Shown here piece by piece: positions 20,371-28,777 of a stretch of 50,000 nucleotides of DNA (positions are counted from its first letter, which is position 1; each line of letters starts with the position of its first letter). The translations under genes were made by a program, and so were the position numbers. The notes below the pieces were generated by a model. It worked only from the letters and a program-made list of their open reading frames with translations, did not search any database and had not been told where the DNA came from. Source of the DNA: Glandiceps talaboti (taxonomy: Eukaryota > Hemichordata > Enteropneusta > Spengelidae); NCBI RefSeq assembly GCF_964340395.1, contig NC_135571.1, positions 12,006,440-12,056,439 on the forward strand, in the 5' to 3' direction.

Positions 20371-23300
20371 TACATACACACAGAGGAGGTTAATTATAAA
20401 GAATGGTGAAATGACTTTGATTTGAAGATTCTATTCACAATGCTTACTTATCTTTCAGAGGTTAAAAAAGTACAACTGTTTACAAGCAATACAAGAGTCA
20501 TTGCGAAATGACAGTTATAAAGTGGCACAAGTCGGCATCACAGACCTCAGACATTTCCTGTATAAATCACGGAGTACAGCACAGTTCACCAGTCCTTCTT
20601 GGGAACCACCTTACACTGATTTGACTGAAAGGGAAAGGTGAGTACTCCATAACTGTTTTATATATCCAGTGTCATGATATCTGACACTCTGCAGTGATTG
20701 TGTACATTTCATGATACCAGACACTGTGTAGTGATTGTGTACATTTCATGATACCAGACACTGTGTAGTGATTGTGTACATTTCATGATATCAGACACTC
20801 TGCAGTGATTGTGTACATTTCACCATATCAGACACTGTGCAGTGATTGTGTACATTTCATCATATCAGACACTGTGCAGTGATTGTGTACATTTCATCAT
20901 ATCAGACACTCTGCAGTGATTGTGTACATTTCATCATACCAGACACTGCAGTGATTGTGTACATTTCTTGATATCAGACACTGTGCAGTGATTGTGTACA
21001 TTTCACCATATCAGACACAGTGCAGTGATTGTGTACATTTCATCATATCAGACACTGTGCAGTGACTGTGTACATTTCATCATATCAGACACTGTGTAGT
21101 GATTGTGTACATTTCATGATACCAGACATTGTGCAATGACTGTGTACATTTCATCATACCAGACACTGCAGTGATTGTGTACATTTCATCATATCAGACA
21201 CTGTGCAGTGATTGTGGTTATTTCATGAAATCAGTTTGAAAGTGATCCAATGTTTTTTCACTTGAAGGAAATGTGAATATTGATAATATGGTGTCTGTTT
21301 GTTAATTTGTTATTCATTTGTTTGTTTATTTGTTTCTTTGTTCTAGGTTATTTGGAATGTATCATTTCCTGCATCAAAAACTCCACAGCTCAAGACCAGT
21401 GAAGATATTATTCCATGCAGGAGAGAAGGAAACTCTGTTGGGATGGGTAAGTCATCAATTTCTTACTTCTAGATATACATAGGGAGTGATGAGGGTGGCG
21501 GTGATGTTTTCTACGATCTCACTCCAGGGCTTGAAATTAACAGTAGTCCTGTGTCCACAGACTACCAATTCTTGTCATGGGGCTGCCAAAATTTGCAGCT
21601 GGTAGCCTACTCAGGCGATTTACCACTGATTATGCAATATTTCACACATGGAAGATTTATAAACATGAAAATATTTTAATAACACTCGTAATTCCAATAT
21701 AGGAACTCTGTTTTCAGTTCAGAAATATAGGACTATTTGTCACCGTCCTTTGGCTACCACTTTCTGAAATTGGTAAACCACTAGGACTACCAAAGAAAAA
21801 CGTTAATTTCAAGCCCAGGAAATAATCCAGAATCTTTCTTTATGCCCATTCTAAATGATTTGAGGGACATCACAATGTGAATGTAAAAATTTGATTTGAC
21901 TACAGTTAATGCGACCACACTGATGGATATCAAATGAGAAACTACTGTAAACTTGGAAATTTTCACTAAAGACCTATTTTCACTAATTTCACCTGGGTAA
22001 AAAAAAACGCAAAAATAAGTAGTGACTAAAATGCCTTCTTGTAGATGAACACAATGTACCAGTCTGGTAATTAGTAAAAATAAGTAGTGACTAAAATACC
22101 TTCTTGTACATGAACACAATGTACCAGTCTGGTAATTAGTAAAAAATAAGTAGTGACTAAAATGCCTTCTTGTACATGAACACAATGTACCAGTCTGGTA
22201 ATTAGTAAAAAATAAGTAGTGACTAAAATGCCTTCTTGTACATGAACACAATGTACCAGTCTGGTAATTAGTAAAAATAAGTAGTGACTAAAATGTCTTC
22301 TTGTACATGAACACAATGTACCAGTCTGGTAATTAGTGAAAATAAGTAGTGACTAAAATACCTTCTTGTACATGAACACAATATACCAGTCTGGTAATTA
22401 GTGAAAATAAGTAGTGACTAAAATGCCTTCTTGTACATGAACACAATGTACCAGTCTGGTAATTAGTAAAAATAAGTAGTGACTAAAATGCCTTCTTGTA
22501 CATGAACACAATGTACCAGTCTAGTAATTAGTAAAAATAAGTAGTGACTAAAATGCCTTCTTGTACATGAACACAATGTACCAGTCTGGTAATTAGTAAA
22601 AATAAGTAGTGACTAAAATACCTTCTTGTACATGAACACAATGTACCAGTCTGGTAATTAGTGAAAATAAGTAGTGACTAAAATGCCTTCTTGTACATGA
22701 ACACAATATACCAGTCTGGTAATTAGTAAAAATAAGTAGTGACTAAAATACCTTCTTGTACATAAACACAATGTACCAGTCTGGTAATTAGTAAAAAATA
22801 AGTAGTGACTAAAATACCTTCTTGTACATGAACACAATGTACCAGTCTGGTAATTAGTTAAAATAAGTAGTGACTAAAATACCTTCTTGTACATGAACAC
22901 AATGTACCAGTCTGGTAATTAGTAAAAAATAAGTAGTGACTAAAATACCTTCTTGTACATGAACACAATGTACCAGTCTGGTAATTAGTAAAAAATAAGT
23001 AGTGACTAAAATACCTTCTTGTACATGAACACAATGTACCAGTCTGGTAATTAGTAAAAAATAAGTAGTGACTAAAATACCTTCTTGTACATGAACACAA
23101 TGTACCAGTCTGGTAATTAGTTAAAATAAGTAGTGACTAAAATGCCTTCTTGTACATGAACACAATGTACCAGTCTGGTAATTAGTGAAAATCAATCTGT
23201 GACTGAGAACTAGCTGAAGACTGAGAAAAATCGCAAAATTTTGTGGCAGTGAAATATATACATTTACAGTATTTGGTATGACAAGATAAACAAGAATGTC

Positions 23301-24021
23301 AAGTTGACTGACAGGGGGTGCACTTCTATCCTAATTACCAATTGTTAGCACTCTCCAAATTGCACTGTTTTTGTTTGCTTGATAGGTGACATCAGGATTT
23401 GAATTATATGCAACCTTTGGACCCCTGGTAACCAAACCTGTAGCAATCACAGCAATTAATAAATTACTGAAATGGATAAAGGTAAGATAACATTGAATAT
23501 TTCACTAAGTGATTGCGATAGTTTTGTTCAAGAAAAAAAAGAGAGAGAAAGGCAATTCAAAATGAAAAAAATGATACTTTGAAACTCATATGCTGCACTA
23601 TATAACTTATGATTGGCTGATGTACCTCATTGCTACACTATTTAACTTATGATTGGCTGATGTACCTCATTGCTACACTATTTAACTTCTGATTGGCTGA
23701 TGTACCTCATTGCTACACTATTTAACTTCTGATTGGCTGGTGTACTTCATTGCTACACTATTTAACTTCTGATTGGCTGATGTACCTCATTGCTACAGCA
23801 CTTTACCTTTGGTTGGCCAGTATACGTTATTGATGTACAAATTTACTGTTGATTGGCTGCAAAAGAACAACCATTCCTTGAATCATCCAATCAAAACGTT
23901 TCATTTTTCAACCATCATCCGTTACAATGAACTAAGAATAATTCATATCCTGTTATTTCTTTTTCCTTTATCACAGAAAGAAGAAGAACGATTCTTTATA
24001 TTGAACTCACCAGTTTTTTAG
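11183..24021 (+). CDS. MON1: MON1 homologue, vacuolar fusion protein (13 exons, 554 aa)
   Basis: MON1 pairs with CCZ1 to form the guanine-nucleotide exchange factor for Rab7. It drives the switch from early to late endosome and fusion at the lysosome/vacuole, acting on endosomal membranes. CDS: 11183-11241, 12482-12858, 13700-13778, 14121-14207, 14868-14961, 16313-16427, 17418-17557, 19011-19092, 19768-19979, 20459-20637, 21347-21446, 23386-23481, 23977-24021. All junctions are GT-AG and phases join without a stop (1665 nt). The N-terminal 145 residues are acidic and low-complexity, as in the family. The three longin-type domains follow: first [20 protein letters not shown] (from about 158), then [19 protein letters not shown] and [14 protein letters not shown]. 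The second contains [14 protein letters not shown] and the third starts near [14 protein letters not shown] and ends [10 protein letters not shown]. The length equals that of vertebrate MON1A/B. Introns 1, 4, 5, 6, 7, 10 and 11 are full of repeats. Confidence 0.92.
11979..12308. mobile_element. Inverted-repeat element in MON1 intron 1
   Basis: Left arm 11979-12018 (TCATTCCAATGTTTAACTGG then AAACAAATGCTACAATTT) pairs with right arm 12270-12308 (AAATTGTAGCGTTTGC then ATCCACTTAAACATCGGAAT). The arms are about 38 bp with a few mismatches, enclosing about 250 bp of non-coding sequence. This looks like a MITE; no target-site duplication was confirmed. Confidence 0.6.
12482..12858 (+). CDS. MON1: MON1 exon 2
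   Basis: The acceptor is ATTTTTTTCAG at 12481 and the donor GTAGGA is at 12859; it enters in phase 2 and leaves in phase 1. It encodes a Glu/Asp/Ser/Asn-rich segment (residues 20-146), low-complexity and poorly conserved, as expected ahead of the first longin domain. Confidence 0.8.
13340..13590. repeat. Degenerate ~90-bp tandem repeat, about three copies, MON1 intron 2
   Basis: The phrase GTTGCTAACACATGTTGGTG, with variants, recurs near 13385, 13472 and 13570. It is accompanied by CATTAACCCT or CAATAACCCTAC blocks. Confidence 0.6.
13700..13778 (+). CDS. MON1: MON1 exon 3
   Basis: The acceptor is TCTCTTCTAG at 13699 and the donor GTAATT at 13779. It encodes [20 protein letters not shown] then GKPIYT, the start of the first longin domain and one of the best-conserved parts of MON1. 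It enters in phase 1 and leaves in phase 2. Confidence 0.92.
13853..14012. repeat. 57-bp minisatellite, about three copies, MON1 intron 3
   Basis: Units begin ATGGATAT at 13853, 13910 and 13967, exactly 57 bp apart. Each contains a variant of CAACCAGAATGCATGACA and, in the first two, CTGACCAATGACAGCC. Confidence 0.9.
14121..14207 (+). CDS. MON1: MON1 exon 4
   Basis: The acceptor is AATTTTATAG at 14120 and the donor GTAAGT at 14208. It encodes [20 protein letters not shown] followed by FIQADQNTI. It enters and leaves in phase 2. Confidence 0.92.
14452..14640. mobile_element. Degenerate copy of TTAA-type element family F
   Basis: It starts TTAAAGGGGAACACCACTC. It then shares spaced blocks (CTAAACTATGAG, TCTGGAGAGT, ACATCACC) with the better-preserved element at 25501-25782. 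No right end was identified, so the limit is a guess. Confidence 0.4.
14868..14961 (+). CDS. MON1: MON1 exon 5
   Basis: The acceptor is TTTTTTATAG at 14867 and the donor GTAAGA at 14962; it leaves in phase 0. It encodes [20 protein letters not shown] followed by [12 protein letters not shown], the family's conserved GDHKFVFL segment. Its last ~72 nt and its donor are the founder copy of the tandem array that follows. Confidence 0.92.
14888..15413 (+). repeat. 81-bp minisatellite built from MON1 exon 5 and its 5' splice site
   Basis: Copy 1 is the exon itself. Equivalent CAG/GTAAGAACATAG donors occur at 14962, 15043, 15124, 15205, 15286 and 15367, each exactly 81 bp apart. A truncated seventh copy ends near 15413. 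Each copy also carries TTTGTATTTTTAG, which resembles a weak 3' splice site. Copies differ at only a few positions. Confidence 0.97.
15862..16243 (+). mobile_element. MITE family A, copy 3 (complete), MON1 intron 5
   Basis: It is bounded by TAGGCCAAATAACAAAAATT (left) and TTTTTTTCTTAGGCCTTA (right), each followed inward by the shared GGTTCC/GGAACC block, giving terminal inverted repeats of about 28 bp. It is 382 bp long and non-coding, in the same orientation as MON1. No obvious target-site duplication longer than TA/TTA is seen. Confidence 0.8.
16313..16427 (+). CDS. MON1: MON1 exon 6
   Basis: The acceptor is GATTTATTTCAG at 16312 and the donor GTAAGG at 16428. It encodes [20 protein letters not shown] then [18 protein letters not shown]. 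It enters in phase 0 and leaves in phase 1. Confidence 0.92.
16535..16582. repeat. (TTG)n microsatellite, MON1 intron 6
   Basis: About 15 uninterrupted TTG triplets. Confidence 0.95.
16885..17385. mobile_element. ~500-bp fold-back element in MON1 intron 6
   Basis: The left half (about 16885-17105) and right half (about 17155-17385) are imperfect reverse complements almost to the centre. Paired blocks include CAACTTTTCTGTTT with AAACAGAAAAGCTG, ACAAACTGGACATGC with GCATATCCAGTTTCTTGT, and CATACAGACATC with GGATGTCTGCATG. The unpaired centre is about 50 bp. It has no coding capacity. Confidence 0.75.
17418..17557 (+). CDS. MON1: MON1 exon 7
   Basis: The acceptor is CTTTTTTTCAG at 17417. The donor chosen is GTTAGT at 17558, which leaves phase 0 and joins cleanly to exon 8. 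It encodes [20 protein letters not shown] then [17 protein letters not shown], a strongly conserved block. The next two repeat copies carry identical donor sequences, but reading into them reaches a TAG. Confidence 0.9.
17509..18262 (+). repeat. Minisatellite (49-bp then 66-bp units) built from MON1 exon 7
   Basis: The last 49 bp of exon 7 (from CAGTACGGGATATCATAG to GGTCAAG) are the founder copy. Two 49-bp copies follow, with equivalent donors at 17607 and 17656. About nine 66-bp copies come next, in which a 17-bp piece (GATATTGTCAGTACGGG) has been added and most donors are changed to GGGCTAGT. One unit near 17945 lacks 3 bp. The 22-residue open repeat this creates is not in the MON1 frame. 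Confidence 0.95.
18409..18774 (-). mobile_element. hAT-like MITE family D, copy 1, MON1 intron 7
   Basis: Its right end reads TGTTAATTTCAAACCCTG, the complement of the CAGGG(C/T)TTGAAATTAACA terminus at 21525. The interior is shared with that copy in reverse orientation: TGGTAGTCT, CCCCATGACAAGAATTGG, CTATATTCCTGAAC. The left terminus is degraded (CAGGACTGTTAACG). The CAGGG-type end suggests a hAT relative. Confidence 0.6.
18571..18705. repeat. 45-bp tandem repeat, three copies, inside MITE D copy 1
   Basis: AATCATCACATAATCAATGG starts at 18571, 18616 and 18661. The other copy of this element has a single equivalent, so the triplication is specific to this copy. Confidence 0.9.
19011..19092 (+). 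CDS. MON1: MON1 exon 8
   Basis: The acceptor is GTTTTTTTTTCAG at 19010 and the donor GTAGGT at 19093. It encodes [20 protein letters not shown] then KYVLHPA, the start of the second longin-type domain. It enters in phase 0 and leaves in phase 1. Confidence 0.92.
19303..19743. repeat. Interrupted (GATT)n microsatellite, MON1 intron 8
   Basis: GATT/TTGA tetranucleotides are interrupted by short variants including (CATT)n near 19458-19497. The array runs to within about 25 bp of the exon 9 acceptor. Confidence 0.95.
19768..19979 (+). CDS. MON1: MON1 exon 9
   Basis: The acceptor is CTTTTTTTACAG at 19767 and the donor GTGAGT at 19980. It encodes [20 protein letters not shown] then [20 protein letters not shown], the second longin domain. 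It enters in phase 1 and leaves in phase 0. Confidence 0.93.
20196..20385. repeat. (CA)n/(ACAT)n microsatellite, MON1 intron 9
   Basis: CA repeats, then ACAT and ACGT tetranucleotides, then CA again. Confidence 0.95.
20459..20637 (+). CDS. MON1: MON1 exon 10
   Basis: The acceptor is CTTATCTTTCAG at 20458 and the donor GTGAGT at 20638. It encodes [15 protein letters not shown], then [20 protein letters not shown] and [17 protein letters not shown]. It enters in phase 0 and leaves in phase 2. Confidence 0.93.
20671..21226. repeat. ~37-bp minisatellite, about 15 copies, MON1 intron 10
   Basis: The unit has the form GATATCAGACACTGTGCAGT then GATTGTGTACATTTCAT. It starts about 33 bp past the exon 10 donor and does not include exon sequence. 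Confidence 0.92.
21347..21446 (+). CDS. MON1: MON1 exon 11
   Basis: The acceptor is TTCTTTGTTCTAG at 21346 and the donor GTAAGT at 21447. It encodes [20 protein letters not shown] then [14 protein letters not shown]. It enters in phase 2 and leaves in phase 0. Confidence 0.92.
21525..21818 (+). mobile_element. hAT-like MITE family D, copy 2, MON1 intron 11
   Basis: The left end CAGGGCTTGAAATTAACAG and right end GTTAATTTCAAGCCCAG form an inverted terminal repeat of about 17 bp. The interior matches the copy at 18409-18774 in reverse. The bases flanking each end do not form an obvious 8-bp duplication. Confidence 0.65.
22011..23191. repeat. 64-65-bp minisatellite, about 18 copies, MON1 intron 11
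   Basis: Each unit reads AAAATAAGTAGTGACTAAAA, TGCCTTCTTGTACATGAACA, then CAATGTACCAGTCTGGTAAT. Differences are mostly single A/G changes and A-run length. Open frames on the minus strand are repeat artefacts. Confidence 0.97.
23386..23481 (+). CDS. MON1: MON1 exon 12
   Basis: The acceptor is TTGCTTGATAG at 23385 and the donor GTAAGA at 23482. It encodes [20 protein letters not shown] then [12 protein letters not shown], the third longin domain. It is phase 0 at both ends. Confidence 0.92.
23590..23805. repeat. ~40-bp minisatellite with inverted CCAAT motifs, MON1 intron 12
   Basis: About five units have the form TGCTACACTATTTAACTTCT then GATTGGCTGATGTACCTCAT; a sixth, diverged copy may follow. 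Each contains GATTGGCT, the reverse complement of a CCAAT box. Confidence 0.88.
23977..24021 (+). CDS. MON1: MON1 exon 13 (terminal)
   Basis: The acceptor is CCTTTATCACAG at 23976. It encodes [14 protein letters not shown] and a TAG stop at 24019-24021. The RFFIL motif and the position of the stop fit the C-terminus of MON1 proteins. Confidence 0.92.
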   Translation, partial: KEEERFFILNSPVF

Positions 24022-24628
24022 GATTTGGGACAAGAGATTTTATTGCGAGAATGTAAACCGCGTACAGCAAAGAAGCATCATTACTATCCTGGTCCTTGCT
24101 CCTCCCATGATGCATCGTGATATCACATCCAAAGAAGTGCATTTTGGGTAAAATATAATAGTTCAAATCATTGATTTAAGTTTCGTCAAAAATGAAGTAT
24201 GAGTCAATATTTCAAAGTATTTTACATATTTGAAATGTTTCAAGAGCTTGTTGTGACCCTAAGTCTTATTTTAAAATTACCACTCTGGTTATAATTATAC
24301 GCAGGGATCAATTTGAATATCAAACGAATATATTAAGGTCATAGAACATGTTACAAGTCACATGATATGTCAGAGGTCAAAGGTTATCAGACTGGTTTAG
24401 ATATCGGATTACATATTTATGGAAGTTATACATATTTCTAGCAGTTTTCCTTCATTCCTGAAATAACTTCAAAAGTGAACTTTTACCCTCAAAAATTGAT
24501 ATTTCTGTCTCTCTGCATAATCACATTGCCAGATGATCTCAATATCTTTAGTCAAATATATTCATATTTTGATGATTGTACAGGTGTACACAGGGGTTCA
24601 GATCTAACCATTCTTCTGACCTTTGAAA
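24022..24628 (+). other. Probable MON1 3' UTR
   Basis: Non-coding AT-rich sequence. No AATAAA or ATTAAA occurs before 24770, so the transcript probably runs through this region. Confidence 0.5.
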
Positions 24629-24769
24629 TGGTCATATGGATGAGCATTGTGTATTTATTTTGGATTTTCAATTTATAAAATAGTTGAATCATAGCTTCCT
24701 AGTTGAAAAATCAATGTGAAACATCATATGCCAAGTCCTTATTTGTAATTTAACAAATTGCAAAAGATT

Positions 24770-24775
24770 AATAAA
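24770..24775 (+). promoter_or_regulatory. First AATAAA downstream of MON1
   Basis: Canonical poly(A) signal about 750 bp after the MON1 stop, located within element family E copy 2. Whether it is used is not shown. Confidence 0.45.
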
Positions 24776-24942
24776 ATGTTTCAAATGTTTGCTGTTGTAC
24801 GTACAATAACAAAGATTTTACACAATTTGTAGCTTTTTGCCAAAGTGTTGAGTTACAAACACAGACTTGGCATATGTTGTTTTACATTGATTTTTAGCAC
24901 AACTGAACTGAGGTTCAGTAGTGCTATAGGGATCGCCCGGCC

Positions 24943-24943
<1 letters not shown>

Positions 24944-24999
<56 letters not shown>

Positions 25000-25025
25000 G
25001 TGTGTGTGCGTGTGTGCGTGCGTGC

Positions 25026-25083
<58 letters not shown>

Positions 25084-25112
25084 ATGTGTGTGTGTGTGTG
25101 TGCGCGCGCGTG
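24944..25112. repeat. (TG)n microsatellite within the nested insertion
   Basis: TG dinucleotides with some CG interruptions, ending in a short GCGCGCGCG tract. Confidence 0.97.
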
Positions 25113-25500
25113 TAAACAACTTAAAGTCAAAAACCGCTGAACCAATTGCCATGATATTTGGTGGGTCCATTACCTTGGGTGTCTAGTTGGGAAATTGTTC
25201 AAATCAAAATGATCGCACCACAGGTGTAGGAAGCGATGATACAGTTGTTTCATAAATTAAAAATCCAAAATAAATACCCAATCCTCATCCATATGACCAC
25301 TATAACCTTTCACTTCTGACATTGACCCATGACAGTTATAACCAAAGGTATCTAATTCTGTTTTACAATTAATCCATTACACAGTTTATTAGTAGTTACT
25401 GTTTTGATAGTTTTATGTTGATAACAAATGTAATGTTATTTGATAAAATGCAAACTTGTAAAGAAGAGACACAAAAGTGGTTGTATTTCACAAGTTCAGC

Positions 25501-25782
25501 TTAAAAGAGAATGCCATCCAAGAAAATCAAGGTATGTTCATAAACTAGGAGGTTCAGGAGAGTTGCTTTGTGACTTCACATCACAAAATTTTCACTTGGT
25601 GGCCTCCTAAAACTTAGTCTTGGTTACCCAGCTTCTCGCCACTGGGGGCGCTGTCTACGAGATCACCCCAAATGGTTTTTCTTGGCAACCAAGCAAAAAT
25701 GATGCAGGAATCATGACATGACTGTCCAGAACCACTAAATTCTGGAAATATTGTTATTTCCTGGAGTTGCATTCTCCTTTAA
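25501..25782. mobile_element. TTAA-flanked inverted-repeat element family F
   Basis: It is bounded by TTAA on both sides. The left end TTAAAAGAGAATGCCATCC and the inverted right end TTAAAGGAGAATGCAACTCC form a TIR of about 25 bp. The TTAA target fits piggyBac-type or similar MITEs, but the family assignment is a guess. Confidence 0.6.
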
Positions 25783-27077
25783 ACATATTGTACAGTATGA
25801 AGGCTGAGGGGCAGAGGCAATGTTATAATTAATATGGTTAAAATCTTATCAAGGAAGGAGGGTGCTTTGTCATTCATCATTTCAATCTCGTAGACATCAA
25901 AGCCAAATCTGAATAGCAGGAAATGAAATCAAACTTACCTCATCCTCAATGAGATTTTAATCAAATTCTAGTTATGTTTTTTATGAAAATACTAAATGGA
26001 TGGAGAACCAGCGTTATCTTGTTTTACTGTCATCAACTTTTTTTTAGTAAATTTATATTTTATATTTTTAGTGTGACCCATGCAGAACAGAATTATTCTT
26101 TCTACTGTTACACTTTACGTGTATATAATATTACACACTGGTAGACTAGACAGGACATGTATTATCACAAGGGCTGTTATACAGCAACTGTTTTTTGAGA
26201 CTAAAGTCAGGAAAATAGTTGCTACATGATGTCTAAATAGTGCTCAAATAAGGCCGATTCCATACTGGTAATCAAAAGTGAATAAAACAAGTTCTTTATA
26301 TTTCATTTAACATCCAAGTTTTTATCAAAACAGAGAATTCACATGGTATCTTTTCCCTTAATTGCAAAGAGATAATGCTGTTTGTTCGCATCCATATTGT
26401 TATTTTAATTTGTGTAAATTTTATTTTATATTGATGATATTTAATACCTTTGTGTTGAAATTACGGAGTTACGTCACAAGTATAGATTGTTTTTATTTAC
26501 AGTTTTTGTCAAATTTATTTTAATCTGCATGTTCCAACACAAGTTAGTGTCCTCAACATGCTGCTGTAATAGACAAGTTTTATTACGAAAAAGGGGTGTA
26601 TTCACAAACGTGATGGATTTTGTTGTACAATGTTGCCCATCAAGTTGTAGCTTTGTCCCCTATTATCATATAGAATGAACCAGAAAGATGTCTGACACCA
26701 GAGTGTCTATCACAGTTATTCGTAGTCCAAGGAGATTCTGACTTGAGTACATAGTCAGATATATTGGACTGTGTGACTCCGTTCTTAGTCAGAGATCCAG
26801 CTGTTCTCAAAAAAAATAATGGGTCCTCATTCACTGATATGCCAGCACTAATACTTATGATAAGATCATGAACATGTCTTGGTGAACAAGAAGGCAACAT
26901 CCCATTTAAACAAAATTGTCTTTCTTGAGCTATGATGAAATTCGAAAAATTTAGCTGATGCTGTGGCTGTAAATCGTTTGGAGGTTGGGATAGAAGCAAG
27001 CTAATTCATAGACAACTTTTACAGACTTTTCTGGGAGTAAGTCAGTGTTGAATGTTGGCATCAGTGTTTGATGAAAG
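25783..27077. other. Non-coding, nothing recognised
   Basis: AT-rich sequence. A 119-codon minus-strand open frame at 26640-26999 has no family motif that I recognise and is not supported as a gene. Confidence 0.4.
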
Positions 27078-27230
27078 TTCAGGGCCTCTTAGATCTCTGA
27101 CTGAGCTGAGAACGACGTCATAGCAAAGTTTAGGGCCTCTTAGATCTCTGACTGAGCTGAGAATGACATCATAGCAAAGTTTAGGGCCTCTTAGATCTCT
27201 GACTGAGCTGAGAACGGCGTCATAGCAACC
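27078..27230. repeat. 51-bp tandem repeat, three copies
   Basis: AGGGCCTCTTAGATCTCTGA starts at 27081, 27132 and 27183, followed by CTGAGCTGAGAA and GTCATAGCAA. Confidence 0.92.
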
Positions 27231-27352
27231 ACATATATCTGACTCTGTACTAAATTCAGAGCCTCCTCAGACTAGTGACCAACTAAAATCAGCAGCACAA
27301 AGTGAAATATTAGCCTTTGTATCTTTTTTTGTGTTTATATAATTATTAAAAG

Positions 27353-27674
27353 CTGCACTAGCTGTAACTGGAAATTGTTTAAGTAGATATAATGACTTGA
27401 TCATAATATCTTACATCTTGAACAGTTTGGAATCAATATATTTGTGTAGCAATAATATACATAGTATATGCTATATAGCCACTCAACTTTGCACCCTAAA
27501 ATCATCACCCCAATAAATAACAATTATAACTTATTACTATACTACTTATAGATAAAATAGACCTCTATTTGTTATATATAATATATAATTATTGGTATTT
27601 TTAAAAATTTTCAATGAATATATGGTTGGTTGTCTGATTGACAAATAATAATACTTCAGTTACAGCTAGTACAG
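27353..27674. mobile_element. Inverted-repeat element with 20-bp termini
   Basis: Left terminus CTGCACTAGCTGTAACTGGA (27353-27372) and right terminus, inverted, CTGTACTAGCTGTAACTGAA (27655-27674) agree at 18 of 20 positions. The 280-bp interior is AT-rich and non-coding. This is the size and form of a MITE. Confidence 0.65.
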
Positions 27675-27727
27675 GTTGAAATCTTTTCCATGGTGTAAGG
27701 GGCTCAGCACAGGAAAATAAGCACAAC

Positions 27728-27775
27728 ATGAGGGGGAGGGGGGGATTATGTGAGGGGGGGGGGGATTATGTGAGG
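27728..27775 (+). repeat. G-run tract
   Basis: Two runs of seven or more G, each followed by ATTATGTGAGG, preceded by GGGGGAGGG. It could form a G-quadruplex. Confidence 0.7.
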
Positions 27776-28009
27776 AGAAACTATGTAAGTATAAATAAGT
27801 TTGTAAATTTGGAGGAAACATCCAAAATTATTTAATAACCTCTTTTTGACTTTTGCCGTGAAAATTTTTTATCATCATTTTCTTGTCCCAATATACATCA
27901 AGATTAAGTCATGAGTAATGAAAAAAAAAAATAATTGTGTGTTTTTGATAACCTGGCCTCAGAGAATAGGGAAGGTAGATTAGGATTTTATTTTGTGTTT
28001 TTAATTGTT

Positions 28010-28597
28010 TTTGCTTCGACCTAAAACAAAATATTGGTCAGAATACCCCTTCTGTAATAGTTTGTGTACAGACATCACTTTCTGCTTCGACCCAAAACAA
28101 AATGTTGGTCAGAATACCCCCCTTCTATGTACAGACATCACTTTCTGCTTCGACCTAAAACAAAATATTGGTCAGAATACCCCTTCTGTGATAGTTTGAT
28201 GAAATATGTACAGACATCACTTTCTGTTTCGACCTAAAACAAAATATTGGTCAGAATACCCCTTCTGTAATAGTTTGTGTACAGACATCACTTTCTGCTT
28301 CGACCCAAAACAAAATGTTGGTCAGAATACCCCCCTTCTATGTACAGACATCACTTTCTGTTTCGACCCAAAACAAAATATTGGTCAGAATACCCCTTCT
28401 GTGATAGTTTAATGAAATATGTACAGACATCACTTTCTGTTTCGACCCAAAACAAAATATTGGTCAGAATACCCCTTCTGTGATAGTTTAATGAAATATG
28501 TACAGACATCACTTTCTGTTTCGACCCAAAACAAAATATTGGTCAGAATACCCCTTCTGTGATAGCTTGATGAAATATGTACAGACATCACTCTCTG
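28010..28597. repeat. Minisatellite of ~55-80-bp units, eight copies
   Basis: The core CGACCTAAAACAAAATATTG then GTCAGAATACCCCTTCT occurs eight times. Units differ by presence or absence of a GTGATAGTTTGATGAAATAT spacer, so the period varies. ACAGACATCACTTTCTG joins the units. Confidence 0.93.
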
Positions 28598-28777
28598 TTT
28601 TAAATATTTTAAAATGTTGAGTTATCAGAAACACACAATTGTTTTTATTTGCCTAAAGCAGCCAGCAAATTATGATTGCTGAAAAATGCAATCAAACAGG
28701 TGTAAATTGAATATTAAGGTATGTTAATAGCCAATCAGGATGTTGCGATTTCTTCTTTACTTGTGAAATATCATTGA

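Larger units (their letters stand above)
24629..25300. mobile_element. Inverted-repeat element family E, copy 2, with a nested insertion
   Basis: The left end GGTCATATGGATGAGCATTG with GGATTTTCAATTTATAAAAT mirrors the right end (ATTAAAAATCCAAAATAAAT ... TCATCCATATGACC). The interior blocks GTACGTACAATAAC and GAGTTACAAACACAGACTTGG match the copies at 5465 and 28778. About 340 bp at 24898-25240, including a (TG)n tract, interrupts it and is absent from the other copies. Confidence 0.7.

Noticed and set aside
21787-23100. Cys/Thr/Arg-rich repeated minus-strand frames
   Set aside because: Artefacts of the 64-65-bp minisatellite in MON1 intron 11.
26640-26999. 119-codon minus-strand frame
   Set aside because: No family motif, no splice or promoter context; chance length is plausible in this region.
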